The notes under the pieces are model-generated. The model was not told the origin of the DNA and made no database searches. It saw nothing but the letters and a program-made list of their open reading frames with translations. A DNA stretch of 64,000 nt from Neoarius graeffei (taxonomy: Eukaryota; Chordata; Actinopteri; Siluriformes; Ariidae): the NCBI RefSeq assembly GCF_027579695.1, contig NC_083582.1:7320878-7384877 (forward strand). Direction: 5' to 3'. The stretch's first letter is position 1. Each line of letters opens with the position of its first letter. This document shows positions 12,415-24,156 of the stretch, in pieces. The position numbers were made by a program, and so were the translations under genes.

Positions 12415-12720
12415 TAAATGAAACCAAACTGAGTGGTTGGAGTGTATTTTCATACACAAATGGAGAAATGTTGGCTGAGTGTGTAATTGTGTCGCCCCAC
12501 TGCAGACCGTTGTCGTTGTTAATTCATAGCATGCTCAGCTGCGTGAATGTGTCATGCACCGAAAATAAGAGATTTACAAGCCAGGAACGCCTCATGATGC
12601 AATACGCAAGAAAAGAAAGAAGATTTACTGCCATTTTACTTTGTATTTGAGTAAAGTGAATAAATAAATGGTCTGTGGAAAATACATTTAATCCTGGGAA
12701 CTGCGTGCACAGGAGTTTAT
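12415..12720 (+). repeat. Dispersed repeat shared (inverted) with 47485-47783
   Basis: The reverse complement of this ~300-bp stretch occurs in hpdl intron 1 at about 47485-47783, including the same 60-codon open frame. There it sits inside a longer element whose end resembles hAT termini (CAGGGCTTTCCACTAAGG near 47409). This copy is therefore probably a truncated fragment of that family. Confidence 0.7.
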
Positions 12721-13479
12721 GATTAGTGATGCAGTGCTATGCATTGCAACCTACTGACTCCCATATAGGGAGCAAAGCACAGCAAACTCTTGTTCTTCTG
12801 TTTTTCATCTTCTGTACAAATTTCGATTTCGAATAACCCAATAACCGTACATCGCACACAGACAAACAATACATCAAAATGTGCGGCTCGATCGGACTCG
12901 CTATGCTATTACTTTGTTCAGCATTCTACGATTTTTCACACATTTTTTTGTGTGAAAAAAATCACACAAAATTTCCCATTCATTTTCTATGGAATTAATT
13001 GAAAAAATCGCAGATTTTCAATGTTTTTCAAACATCCGCTGCTCTGGCATGCTTTCACCTAGAGACATGATTCAAACTTTAAAACGGAGACAAAATTCTC
13101 CTGTGTGGATCTGGCATTCAACTTTTTTGCTAGGGTCTATACTTTTTGATCAGTCACAGATCAAACACCATGAGCAAATCTGGAGAAATTCAGGCTTTAT
13201 AATGGGTGTCTATGGCGTTACACACCAGTGGGGCTCAGGAGTTTAGAGTGTAGGCAGCTTGAAAAAAAAAGCTCAAACTTTCTAATTTAAACTGTGTTTT
13301 CAGCCACAATTTTCACTCTACACACAATTTTCTCAAAAGTAGTAGCCACACTTGTCTTGATTCACACAATGTGTCTACCTGAGCGATAGGATTTATAGTT
13401 TTTGAATGAGAAGCCTGAAAGTAAGGAGAGGACAGGCGCGCAGCCCCATAGACTCCCATTATAAACCTGACAGCGCTTT
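12721..13479. other. Old interspersed repeat, interrupted by a Tc1 element
   Basis: AT-rich non-coding DNA with partly inverted words (ATAATGGGTGTCTATGG near 13200; CCCATAGACTCCCATTAT near 13443), resembling non-coding repeats seen widely in fish. The Tc1 element at 13482 separates it from similar sequence at 15089-15480. I recognise no gene. Confidence 0.4.
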
Positions 13480-13481
13480 TA

Positions 13482-15086
13482 CAACCCCGATTCCAAAAAA
13501 GTTGGGACAAAGTACAAATTGTAAATAAAAATGGAATGCAATAATTTACAAATCTCAAAAACTGATATTGTATTCACAATAGAACATAGACAACATATCA
13601 AATGTCGAAAGTGAGACATTTTGAAATTTCATGCCAAATATTGGCTCATTTGAAATTTCATGACAGCAACACATCTCAAAAAAGTTGGGACAGGGGCAAT
13701 AAGAGGCTGGAAAAGTTAAAGGTACAAAAACGGAACAGCTGGAGGACCAAATTGCAACTCATTAGGTCAACTGGCAATAGGTCATTAACATGACTGGGTA
13801 TAAAAAGAGCATCTTGGAGTGGCAGCGGCTCTCAGAAGTAAAGATGGGAAGAGGATCACTGATCCCCCTAATTCTGCGCCGACAAATAGTGGAGCAATAT
13901 CAGAAAGGAGTTCGACAGTGTAAAATTGCAAAGAGTTTGAACATATCATCATCTACAGTGCATAATATCATCAAAAGATTCAGAGAATCTGGAAGAATCT
14001 CTGTGCGTAAGGGTCAAGGCCGGAAAACCATACTGGGTGCCCGTGATCTTCGGGCCCTTAGACGGCACTGCATCACATACAGGCATGCTTCTGTATTGGA
14101 AATCACAAAATGGGCTCAGGAATATTTCCAGAGAACATTATCTGTGAACACAATTCACCGTGCCATCCGCTGTTGCCAGCTAAAACTCTATAGTTCAAAG
14201 AAGAAGCCGTATCTGAACATGATCCAGAAGCACAGACGTCTTCTCTGGGCCAAGGCTCATTTAAAATGGACTGTGGCAAAGTGGAAAACTGTTCTGTGGT
14301 CAGACGAATCAAAATGTGAAGTTCTTTATGGAAATCAGGGACGCCGTGTCATTCGGACTAAAGAGAAGAAGGACGACCCGAGTTGTTATCAGCGCTCAGT
14401 TCAGAAGCCTGCATCTCTGATGGTATGGGGTTGCATTAGTGAGTGTGGCATGGGCAGCTTACACATCTGGAAAGACACCATCAATGCTGAAAGGTATATC
14501 CAGATTCTAGAGCAACATATGCTCCCATCCAGACGACGTCTCTTTCAGGGAAGACCTTGCATTTTCCAACATGACAATGCCAAACTACATACTGCATCAA
14601 TTACAGCATCATGGCTGCGTAGAAGAAGGGTCCGGGTACTGAACTGGCCAGCCTGCAGTCCAGATCTTTCACCCATAGAAAACATTTGGCGCATCATAAA
14701 ACGGAAGATACGACAAAAAAGACCTAAGACAGTTGAGCAACTAGAATCCTACATTAGACAAGAATGGGTTAACATTCCTATCCCTAAACTTGAGCAACTT
14801 GTCTCCTCAGTCCCCAGACGTTTACAGACTGTTGTAAAGAGAAAAGGGGATGTCTCACAGTGGTAAACATGGCCTTGTCCCAACTTTTTTGAGATGTGTT
14901 GTTGTCATGAAATTTAAAATCACCTAATTTTTCTCTTTAATTGATACATTTTCTCAGTTTAAACATTTGATATGTCATCTATGGTCTATTCTGAATAAAA
15001 TATGGAATTTTGAAACTTCCACATCATTGCATTCCATTTTTATTTACAATTTGTACTTTGTCCCAACTTTTTTGGAATTGGGGTTG
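13482..15086 (+). mobile_element. Complete Tc1-like transposon with intact ORF
   Basis: A 1,605-bp element with TA on both sides (13480-13481 and 15087-15088). Ends are inverted: CAACCCCGATTCCAAAAAAG on the left and its near-complement ending GGGGTTG on the right. Each terminal repeat is about 210 bp. It holds an inner copy of the outer word (AAAAAAGTTGGGACA near 13679; TGTCCCAACTTTTTT near 14876), the IR/DR layout of two transposase sites per end. One uninterrupted transposase frame lies between the repeats. Confidence 0.93.
13844..14866 (+). CDS. Tc1 transposase, 340 aa, apparently intact (DD34E)
   Basis: Cut-and-paste transposase of the element. Two N-terminal helix-turn-helix segments (about residues 9-45 and 66-110) would bind the terminal repeats. 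The catalytic triad is complete: Asp154 in VLWSDESK, Asp244 in FQHDNAK and Glu279 in SPIENIW. Exactly 34 residues separate the second Asp from Glu, the Tc1 signature. Length matches full-size Tc1 transposases (about 340 aa). I chose the ATG at 13844 (MGRGS...) over the upstream in-frame ATG at 13790 because Tc1 proteins normally begin there. No stop or frameshift is visible, unlike every other transposase in the window. Whether it is expressed or active cannot be read from DNA. Confidence 0.9.
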   Translation: MGRGSLIPLILRRQIVEQYQKGVRQCKIAKSLNISSSTVHNIIKRFRESGRISVRKGQGRKTILGARDLRALRRHCITYRHASVLEITKWAQEYFQRTLSVNTIHRAIRCCQLKLYSSKKKPYLNMIQKHRRLLWAKAHLKWTVAKWKTVLWSDESKCEVLYGNQGRRVIRTKEKKDDPSCYQRSVQKPASLMVWGCISECGMGSLHIWKDTINAERYIQILEQHMLPSRRRLFQGRPCIFQHDNAKLHTASITASWLRRRRVRVLNWPACSPDLSPIENIWRIIKRKIRQKRPKTVEQLESYIRQEWVNIPIPKLEQLVSSVPRRLQTVVKRKGDVSQW

Positions 15087-15088
15087 TA

Positions 15089-15480
15089 CTACAAAATCAC
15101 TTGTTTTCAACTCACTCTAGTGTCCACATTTTTTACACTAGGGACAAAAAACTTACATCAATGTGTTCATGGGAGCCTTGTAGCGCTCAATGTGCAAGAA
15201 TTTTGTGAATAGCTCCTTTCGTTTCCGTGTAAATCAGCGTTGTTCGAGGAAAGGGAACTCTGAGAGAAAGAGCTCTTTGCTTGTCATATTGTGTCGTTTC
15301 CCTGCACCTGAGCACCGTTACCAAGGCGACGAGCTCCTCAGGGAGCAGAGAGGGGCGGGGCTGCTCGCTCTCTGACACGACAGATCAGGCACTGAGTGGT
15401 TGTCAAGCACGCGTGTGTCTAGCAACCGGTGGATTCGGAACCTGCGCGGTATAACTGTGAGCATCAAAAACGATTAAACT
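15089..15480. other. Continuation of the repeat split by the Tc1 element
   Basis: Non-coding DNA that resumes directly after the TA duplication of the Tc1 insertion. No coding potential is recognised; short frames here have no family features. Confidence 0.35.
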
Positions 15481-15651
15481 TTTTCCCCATCCAAAGTGTA
15501 CCACATTTTAATGATATGACTGAGTAAAATCTCCATAAATTTAAGATTGAAAATTTAAGACCACGGGGTTTGAAATTTAAGACAATTTAAGACTTTTTAA
15601 TGGCCTTATTTTAGGAAAATTAAAGACTTTTTAAGGACCTGCAGCCACCCT
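15481..15651 (-). mobile_element. hAT-like terminus (CAGGGTGGCTGCAGG end)
   Basis: Read on the - strand, the sequence begins CAGGGTGGCTGCAGGTCC and continues with repeats of TTAAAAAGTCTTTAA / AAATTGTCTTAAATT. This is a terminus type I know from fish hAT-like elements. Only one end is seen, and it abuts GA satellite. Confidence 0.5.
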
Positions 15652-15776
15652 GCAGAGAGAGAGAGACACAGAGTGAGAGAGACAGACACACAGTGAGAGA
15701 GAGAGAGACAGACAGACAGAGTGAGAGAGAGACACACACAGTGCGAGAGAGAGGCAGACAGAGACACACACACAGA
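15652..15776. repeat. GA/CA satellite, third block
   Basis: 125 bp of the same GAGTGAGAGAGACACACA-type words, lying between the hAT-like end and the left end of the large CCCTTAGC element. The same satellite resumes at 40660, on the far side of that element. Confidence 0.85.
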
Positions 15777-15959
15777 CCCTTAGCAAAAAGAAGTTTATTC
15801 AAGTGTACTATGAGTATACTTATTTTTTACTAAAACTGAGGAAGTATACTTGAAGTTGACTTTTTATAAACTATATTTTATATACTTAAGAATAGTATAG
15901 TGAAGTATACTTGGCTTATACTGAAAAGTATAAACAAAAGTCTAAGACTAAGTACATTA

Positions 15960-16614
15960 ATACTAAGACTTCCCTAGTAACAATTTTACGTTCCCAGAAC
16001 GTTCTGGACACGTACGCTTTTGGTTGCCTATACGGTGCATAGGCGTTAGGTTTGGTTGCCACTTGGTTGCCATGGAAAGTTTTTCTGACGTTGCCCAAAC
16101 TTTTCCTGTTGGTTACAACAACAACCTTCCCCTGCCCTTCCCCTAACCTTGCTGGTTGCATGTTTGGTTCCCTGAATGTTAGCCTAATGTCCCCCTGACA
16201 TTGTTGAATGTTATGTTTTAGTTAGATTTTGCTTGCAACTAATTAGCAACATCAACACATAACTGCTAGCACATCTACATGAGAAAACTGTCAGTGATGA
16301 ATGAACAGGCAAATTTGGCAGGTCTTGAAAGTTTAATGAGATAAAATATCAATAACAAATTTGAATAAAAAAATGTTTGAAAATAAAATAGAAAAGTTTC
16401 TGAAAGTGTAACAGTGCATTCAATAAAACAATCATATATATACACAAAACAGAATAAAATAGAAAAGTTTCTGAAACGGTGCATTCAATAAAACACATTC
16501 AAAACAGAATAAAATAGAAATAACAGTTTTTTAAAGTGTAACTGTGCATTCAATAACAAAAACATAAAATAGAATAAAAAATTTCACAAAAAAAGAATAA
16601 AAATCACTGTTCAC
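15960..16614. other. Left subterminal non-coding region of the large element
   Basis: Contains an imperfect word series TTGGTTGCC / CCTATACGGTGCATAGG near 16020-16080. It also holds three diverged ~60-bp repeats of GAATAAAATAGAAAAGTTTC...GTGCATTCAATAAAAC between about 16380 and 16570. No gene seen. Confidence 0.5.
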
Positions 16615-17651
16615 AATTCAATTGTCCATCCGTTGCTGCTGACCAGCTGATCTGAAAAGAAAAAGGAACAAATGTTTAAAAACAAGAACAATGAGCACAT
16701 GTCCACAAAAGCATGATAAACTACCCTACTACCAACCACGAAATTTCTGTGATTGCACCATATTAGAGAGCAGAAGTATACCGTCTGTGTGGTGCAAATT
16801 TTAGAGTCTGCCCAAGACATTCCTCCACTTCAGCTTCCGTATGGCCGGGAAATTTTTTGACACATGCAGCTAGAAGGCAAAATAAAGGAAAGTTACACAT
16901 CAAAACCTAGTCAGTCAAGCATGGCATAAAAGTGATGTGATCAATATATACGGGTGATTCTTAGACTACGGGTACTTTTATGTTATTTGGTCATATTTTA
17001 AAAAATACTTATAATTTTGGACAAATTCCACTTTCTTTGTCACACTACCAATGAAACCCACTTAAAAAAAATTTACTAGCTTTCTATTATGATTTTTTCA
17101 TACTTTTCAACCTCCTGGAAGGTGTCAAAATCACTGTTTTCTCCTTGTCACACACCCAGACTTTTAAACTAAAAGACTGAAAACTCTTTAAGAATATGAC
17201 TTAGCTGGTAATTATTAATGTACCTGTATTAAATAATAGTCACATAAATACAATGTCATATAATATTTAATTTGAGTCCATCATTAATATATTTTTTATA
17301 CAAAATATACCTGTCGCACAGTATTGGCGTCATTTCCACCACAACACTGTAATGTCCCTTTAAAAAGTTTGTGAGAAAAATTGTTTGTGTGGTTACCATG
17401 GAAATCTACACTGACATCAGAGCACATGTCGAACATGGAGGGCATTTAAATTTTCATTAAAAACTACTGAAGAAAAATCAAGGTAAATATTGCTTGATCA
17501 GTAAATACATTTATTGTACGTCATTTCCAAACATGCTGTACTGTCATGGGTGTTTTTAAAGAGATGAAAATTTTAAGTTAAATAAGAGTATCTTGCATAC
17601 ATGAAATGCTAAGTATTAATTCAAAGCTAATCAGTGAAGCCATCTTCCATT

Positions 17652-18024
17652 CATTCATTCATTATCTGTGGCCGCTTTATCCTTCTACAGGGTCGCAGGC
17701 AAGCTGGAGCCTATCCCAGCTGACTACGGGTGAAAGGCGGGGTTCACCCTGGACAAGTCGCCAGGTCATCACAGGGCTGACACATAGACACAGACAACCA
17801 TTCACACTCACATTCACACCTACGGTCAATTTAGAGTCACCAGTTAACCTAACCTGCATGTCTTTGGACTGTGGGGGAAACCGGAGCACCCGGAGGAAAC
17901 CCACGCGGACACGGGGAGAACATGCAAACTCCGCACAGAAAGGCCCTCGCCGGCCCCGGGGCTCGAACCCAGGACCTTCTTGCTGTGAGGCGACAGCGCT
18001 AACCACTACACCACCGTGCCGCCC
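17652..18024 (-). mobile_element. tRNA-headed fish SINE, copy 1
   Basis: On the - strand it starts GGGCGGCACGGTGGTGTAGT, contains the pol III B-box-like GGTTCGAGCCCC, and ends in GAATGAATGAATGAA. Flanked by a perfect 13-bp duplication, GCCATCTTCCATT (17639-17651 and 18025-18037). Same family as the copies at 24541, 46681, 52022, 53876, 54579, 62458 and 63084. Confidence 0.92.
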
Positions 18025-18279
18025 GCCATCTTCCATTTTTTCACAAAAAAGTGTAGAAATGTCATTTCCACCACGGTCATTTCCACCACACTGCTCTCTG
18101 TGGTGGAAAAGACAGTATGTGGTGGAAATGACATTTAGGATGATAACGTTCAGGTGACATGGATTGTGAAAGAAGATATATGTAATACTTAATATAATAG
18201 AACATGTTACATAATATTAGAATAGAAATTTTTAAATATTATACAATATTAATATATTTATTTCATTTAATCTTTTAAG

Positions 18280-18755
18280 ATGCCGCCTAAAACAACAAAA
18301 CAAAGGTCACAAGCCTATAGGGACAAGATAAAAGCTGACCCTACAAAATATGAGGAGAGACTTAAACGAGACAGGGAGAGATACTTGAGGAAAAAAGAAA
18401 AGGAGTGGTAAAGGCAATCACAGATCTGTCAAAGCGGGAATAACGCAAACAGAGGAGACAATGGAGAATCAATCAAAGAAATAGACAAGAAAAAATAAAA
18501 AAAAATCTCACAATGCAGGCCTACCTTTCCTCCACCACACCACCACATTCTCCTAATGCAACCTTGGAGCCAGAGCAGGATGTTCACCTGCCCCAAACAC
18601 CACGCCCTGATCAATCTCAGTCCCAAAAACAGAGAGGAAGGAAAAGGGTAGCAAGGAACCGTCAGAAAGTATATGTAGCACTGTATGAGTGTAATGCCAA
18701 ACTTGAGAAAGCTTTGTGAACAGCACAGAAATACCGCCAGCGGTATCTCATACAG
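18280..18755 (+). pseudogene. Small basic TE protein (MPPKTTKQRS start), broken
   Basis: ATG at 18280 opens a basic, lysine- and arginine-rich protein (RSQAYRDKIKADPTKYEERL, then RERYLRKKEKEW) stopped by TAA near 18410. A frameshift and a further in-frame TAA follow. The protein reopens at 18513 (MQAYLSSTTPP...) and runs to a TGA at 18717-18719; coding-like sequence ends at a minisatellite. Proteins with this KxxxxRxxxYRxxxKxDPxKYxxYL head are common in fish genomes and I believe transposon-borne. Function unknown; it would be the gene of the 16951-20102 element. Confidence 0.45.
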
Positions 18756-18756
18756 T

Positions 18757-19097
18757 ACACTCACTCCCTCTCATACACTCACTCATTCACACTCTCTCTC
18801 ATACACTCACTCATCCACTCTCACACACTCACTCTCTTTCTCTCATACAGTACACCCACTCACTCTCTCTCATACACTCACTCATTCACTCTCTCATACT
18901 CTCTCACTCATACACTCACTCTCTCATACTCTCAGTATCTCACTCTCTCACACAGTACACTCACTCTCTCATACACATTCTCATACTCTCATACACTCAT
19001 TCTCTCGCTCTCTCATACACACTCTCTCATATACTCTCTCATACACTCACTCATACACTCACTCTCTCTCTCTCATACACTCTCACACACACACTTA
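18757..19097 (+). repeat. CTCATACACTCACT-type minisatellite
   Basis: About 340 bp of TCTCATACACTCACTC-like units of variable length. Long serine/histidine/leucine frames over it are artefacts. It breaks into the end of the basic TE protein. Confidence 0.9.
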
Positions 19098-20102
19098 GGC
19101 CTAGACTGTTACACCCATCTAAGCCCCCTTCAGGTTCAGCATTGTGGGCGTTGATACCCTGTTAAGACCCTCTGTTAGGTCATCTTTCTATTAGTAGGCA
19201 GTTCCATGATGTTCCATGATACAAATCATACAATTTCAGGAGTTAGTTACAGTTTCAAGTACAGAGTGTTCATTTAAGAGACCAATTAGAAATTTTCAGA
19301 ATCCACTTTTTAATATTTCTGCCTTAAGCCATAGGTTTAATGAGTTATTTGCAGCCTATGAACTGTACTCGTTCATGTTTGAGACATCAAGTCAAACTGT
19401 TTGATGAAATTCAGATATTGGCTTGGCACTAAACTAAAAACAGGTGTGTTTAATTATTTTGTGAACTGTGAAATGAGTTTTATAATTTTTCTAATAAATA
19501 TACTTTTATGTCAATTCATTGTCATTTCCACAACACCTGGTCATTTCCACCACCACATGTCATTTCCATCACCACACATATTTTTTGAAAATATTCAAAC
19601 AGTTCTCATCACACATTAAAACTATATGCACAGTTTCTGAGATCTTGTGTTATTTAACAAAAAAAAATAATGCTATTTATTTTCTAACAAGGTCCTACCC
19701 AAACCAACGTTAAGTTTCCCACTGTGACAGGTGTTCAGTACAGCATTTGGTCCATAGGACAGTTAATTTATCTCATTTAAAAATGCATGGTTGTTTTATA
19801 TCATGGACAAATGGGTAAAGTTACTTACAAACATGATCCTAAACAATTATTAAATGGTGTAATTTATTCTACTTTTACTTTACAGTTGTAGATTGAGATG
19901 TGGTGGAAATGACGTTTCTTCACTGCGGGTCAGATAAAATGTCAAAAATAACAATTTGTCTTGTAATCTAAGTTTGAACTCTTACATATCTTAAAACTAG
20001 GTATGTTATTTAAATGTATGATACTGAATTAGGTAAATTTTGAAAAAGTTTTTTTTCATCAACTTCACAATGGTAAAAGTGCCCCTAGTTGAAGAAACGC
20101 CC

Positions 20103-21050
20103 ATAAACACTTGAATATGAATATGAATAATGAATATGAATATGAATAATGAATATGAATATGTCTTTATTGTCATTGCCACAAGTACAACGAAATTGAA
20201 AGTGCTATCCAGTCAGTGCAAAGAGTCAATAAATAGGGTAAAATAATAGGGTAAAAAGCAATAAACAGTGGCCTAAGCCCAAGACACACAGACCGCACAC
20301 TCACACATACCTACACAGTTCCAGTTGCCTCATTCACACAGTTCAGACATCAGACATCATGTAAACAAATTCTCTGTATGTAAGCAGAGTTCTTTAGTTT
20401 CTAGCAGCATTAAGGCAGGTGACTGCAGTGGGATAGAAACTGTTCTTAAATCTATTTGTCCTTGCCCTGATTGCTCTGTACCGCTTGCCTGAGGGCATCA
20501 GTTCAAACAGGGGATAGCCAGGGTGTGAGGTGTCTTTTATAATGTTCTGGGCTTTTTTCAAACACCGCAAGCGGTGAAGTTCTTCCAGTGTGGGGAGAGG
20601 GCATCCAACAATCTTTTGGGCGGTGTTGATGACCCCCTGAAGCGCTTTCCTCTGAGCTGCTGTGCTGCTTTTATACCAGATGCATATGCAGTATATTAGT
20701 ATGCTTTCAATGGAGGCCCTGTAGAAACAGACCAGCAGTCTTTGTGTGATGTTGTTCTTTCTGAGTATTCTGAGAAAGTACAGTCTCTGTTGGGTCTTTT
20801 TCAGCAGCTCAGAGGTGTTTACGCTCCAGGACAGACTGTCCTCGATGTTGACTCCCAGGAAACGAAAGTCTGCTACCCTCTCCACACATTGCCCATTGAT
20901 GGTTAGAGGTGGAATCTCTTACCCTTAATCTTGCACAGAATGAGGTCATCAAAGGACATTTTGGCCCGTCTGCCCCGCAAGCTGTACTGGGCGAGTACCT
21001 CATTATTTGCCACTCAGCGTAGCATACGGTGAATGGCTGCCCCTCCGACA
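20103..21050 (-). mobile_element. L2-type LINE, 3' part
   Basis: Read on the - strand, the end of a reverse transcriptase frame (VADFRFLGVNIEDSLSWS, QRLYFLRILRKNNI, FYRASIESIL, GKRYRAIRARTNRFKNSFYP) is followed by a 3' UTR with GTTGTACTTGTGGCAATGAC and a tail of ATTCATATTCAT units. This C-terminal pattern matches L2-clade LINEs of fish. It is 5'-truncated and joined at 21050 to another LINE's 3' tail. Confidence 0.75.
20394..20885 (-). pseudogene. L2-type reverse transcriptase C-terminus
   Basis: 163-codon fragment after the catalytic palm of RT: thumb-like segment, then the conserved KALQGVINTAQKIVG and FELMPSGKRYR end. No catalytic box and no endonuclease remain, so it is non-functional. 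Confidence 0.7.
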
Positions 21051-21512
21051 GTTTTTTGATTGATTGATTACTTTATTCTCAATAAAGAAGATAGATATAA
21101 AAATAAAAATTTAAATAAAAAATACAATAATCAAAACATCATCATAAACAAACAGAATAGCGTAGCCACAAGGCAATAACATAATGTTCAGAAAGGATTA
21201 GGAAGAAGTAATAACTTATCCAATCCTAACCCTCTATACCACCGCTAATCAAATGTCACTTTCCACCATAATAAACTATATATACACAAAAGAAAACAAA
21301 AGCAATAAACAAAAAAGAAAACATACCAACATACCAAAACATACAGACATGGTATAATATCGACCAAATCAAATCATATATACAGATACTTATGTTATGC
21401 ATATATACACACATACAATACATATATACAGTACATACATATACACATACCTATAACTATACACTAAATACAAGAAGACCAGTCACAGACTTACTCTCAA
21501 TTTCATCATCAC

Positions 21513-22455
21513 CTATATAGTCTGCCTGTCCTCATTCTCATATATTTTTATTAACATGTTTTTATATAATTTTTTAAACAGTTTTATGTTGGTGCTATTT
21601 TTGAGTTCATTTTCCAGACCATTCCACAATTTCACCCCACAGACTGTTACGCACATACTTTTCAGAGTTGTTCTAACATTTACTCTCTTAAAATTCATTT
21701 CCCCTCTCAGGTTATACCCACCCTGCCTTTCCATAAACGTATTTTGTACCTCACCCGGAAGAAGGTTATGTCTTGCTTTATACATAATTTGTGCAGTCTT
21801 GTGTTTAACCAGATCCGTGAATTTCAGAGTGTGTGCTTTTACGAATAATGCGTTTGTATGCTCAAGATATCCCGTATTATTGACAATTCTTATTGCTCTT
21901 TTTTGTAATGTGCATAACGGCTGCAGGTTAGATTTGTAGGTATTACCCCATATCTCCACACAGTAGCTCAGATATGGAAGTATGAGTGCATTATACAGAG
22001 TATGTAGTGATTTATAGTCCAGAATGTGTCTTGATTTCCCCAAAATTGCAGTAATCTTTGCTATTTTTGCTTTAACATGATTAATATGCGGTTTCCAGCA
22101 GACTTTATGATCAACAATCACACCCAGAAATTTTATTTCATACACTCTTTCTATGGTTGTCAATTTTCAATTCAACTTGAGGGTTCGACTTATATTTTCC
22201 GAATAACATAATCTTTGTTTTACTCAAATTCAATGACAATTTGTTTACATTAAAACACCATTTTATTTTATTCATTTCGGTTGTGATTGTTTCCATAAGC
22301 TGCTGTGCATTGTCCCCAGCGCAAAAGATGTTTGTATCATCAGCAAATAAAATGCATTTCATTATACATGATACATTACATAAATCATTAATGTACAATA
22401 TAAACAGCTTAGGACCTAAGACAGACCCTTGCGGTACTCCACATGTTATGGGCAA
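21513..22455 (-). pseudogene. LINE reverse transcriptase, 3' half
   Basis: Two overlapping frames (22455-22138 and 22163-21513) hold RT motifs from PQGSVLGP through FADDTN to the C-terminal WNGLENELKNSTNIKLFKK. They are offset by a frameshift near 22150, so the gene is dead. Confidence 0.7.
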
Positions 22456-22467
22456 ATAATCAGATGT

Positions 22468-24156
22468 CTTGTCTCGTCTTCTTCCGCTTATCCGGGACCG
22501 GGTCGCGGAGGCAGCAGTCTAAGCATGGAAGCCCAAACTTCCCTTTCCCCAGACACCTCGTCCAGCTCCTCGGGAAGAACACCGAGGCGTTCCCAGGCCA
22601 GCCGAGAGACATAGTCCCTCCAGCGTGTCCTGGGTCTTCCCCGGGGCCTCCTCCCGGGGGGACATTCTGTCCCTCTGAGTTACATGGAGTCAACAGGAAA
22701 TCTTTTGGTGGAGACGGTGGGGACCTCGACTGGCTATCGTAGCCTGCAGGGAATCGGCCGTCAGACATTCTGTCGCATGTCCCAGACCCGGTGAAATGTA
22801 ACTGAATTGTCTTGGCCAGGCCTAAGGGTCCCATCTGCATCTCATCATTGCTGAGGAGTGTGCTCCCATCACCCAATCAAGCATCCAGCCAGAGCAGGTC
22901 ATGATATATTTTTTACCATATTAACATGCCATTGTGCGTCATGCCTGATGTAAAGACTCTCGTCTCTGCGAGCCTACCACACAGATTTAATACTTGTCAT
23001 TTTTAGGGCATACCTAACAACGTGTTTTCTTTCTCTCTCTCTCTCTCTCTCCCCCCTCCCCCCCCCATCTGTCCCTCTGAGTTACATGTTGATCCTGGGA
23101 TTGAGATGCTGGCCTCTTCTGCCCCTCGGACCTGCTTGATCCATCCTGGTGCCCTGTGTCTGGTCGGAGTTTTATCGCCCCACTCCTGTGAAGGACGGCC
23201 CCATGAGGACAGTTGAGGGTTATACCTGTTAAAACTGTTAATATTATAGTCAGGCTGTCTGTTGTTGCCCAAATGAGGATGGGTTCCCTTTTGAGTCTGG
23301 TTCCTCTCGAGGTTTCTTCCTCATGTCGTCTGAGGGAGTTTTTCCTTGCCACCGTCGCCACAGGCTTGCTCATTGGGGATAGATTAGGGATAAAATTAGC
23401 TCATGTTTTAAGTCGTTCAAATTCTGTAAAGCTGCTTTGCGACAATGTTTATTGTTAAAAGCGCTGTACAAATAAACTTGATTTGATTTGATTTTGACAT
23501 GCCTGGAACACCTCCCCAGGGAGGCGTCCAGGAGGCATCCGAAAAAGATACCCGAGCCACCTCAGCTGGTTCCTCTCGATGTGGAGGAGCAGTGGCTCTA
23601 CTCCGAGCTCCTCCCGAGTGACTGTGCTTCTCACCCTATCTCTAAGGGAGCGCCCAGCCACCCTGCGAAGGAAACTCATTTCAGCCGCTTGTATCCACGA
23701 TCTTGTTCTTTCTGTCATTACCCAAAGCTCATGACCATAGGTGAGAGTCGGAACGTAGATCGACCGGTAAATTGAGAGCTTCGCCTTTTGGCTCAGCTCC
23801 TTCTTCACCACGACGGACCGGTAAAGCGACCGCATCACTGCGGAGGCTGCACCGATCCGCCTGTCGATCTCACGCTCCATCCTTCCCTCACTCGTGAACA
23901 AGATCCCGAGATACTTAAACTCCTCCACTTGAGGCAGGACTTCTCCACCAACCTGGAGAGGGCAAGCCACCCTTTTCCGGTCGAGAACCATGGCCTCGGA
24001 CTTGGAGGTGCTGATTCTCATCCCAGCCGCTTCACACTCGACTGCAAACCGCCCCAGTGCATGCTGAAGGTCCTGGTTTGAAGAAGCCAACAGGACAACA
24101 TCATCCGCAAAAAGCAGAGATGAAATCCTGTGGTTCCCAAACAGGATTCCTTCCGG
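22468..24156 (-). mobile_element. Rex3-type (RTE) LINE fragment with 13-bp TSD
   Basis: Flanked by a perfect 13-bp duplication, AATAATCAGATGT (22455-22467 and 24157-24169). The - strand encodes the RTE-like RT C-terminal half: LLFADDVVLLASSNQDLQHA, EFKYLGILFTSEGRMEREID, SIYRSIYVPTLTYGHELWVM. The 3' end reads GATAAGCGGAAGAAGACGAG. This matches the fish Rex3 family. It is 5'-truncated and itself contains an 830-bp insertion (22666-23495). Confidence 0.85.
22666..23495 (+). mobile_element. Short retroelement with TTGATT tail, nested in Rex3
   Basis: Flanked by GACAT (22661-22665 and 23496-23500), which restores Rex3 sequence when the insert is removed. It ends CAAATAAACTTGATTTGATTTGATT, the 3' tail of a repeat abundant in fish, and has a (CT)n stretch near 23030. 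No protein recognised. Confidence 0.7.

Larger units (their letters stand above)
16951..20102 (+). mobile_element. TIR element with CGTCATTTCCACCAC motifs
   Basis: Ends GGGTGATTCTTAGACTACGG (from 16952) and, inverted, GGGCGTTTCTTCAACTAGGG (to 20102) agree at about 23 of 29 positions. Inside, the word GTCATTTCCACCAC or its complement recurs about ten times, in both orientations. A basic protein fragment is encoded at 18280. A SINE (17652-18024) and a TCATACAC minisatellite (18757-19097) lie within. I cannot name the superfamily, and no clear target duplication is visible. Confidence 0.5.

Noticed and set aside
17677..18036. 119-codon - strand frame repeated at other loci (24572, 46708, 54613, 62442, 63203)
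   Set aside because: Translation of the tRNA-headed SINE; it recurs only because the SINE does.
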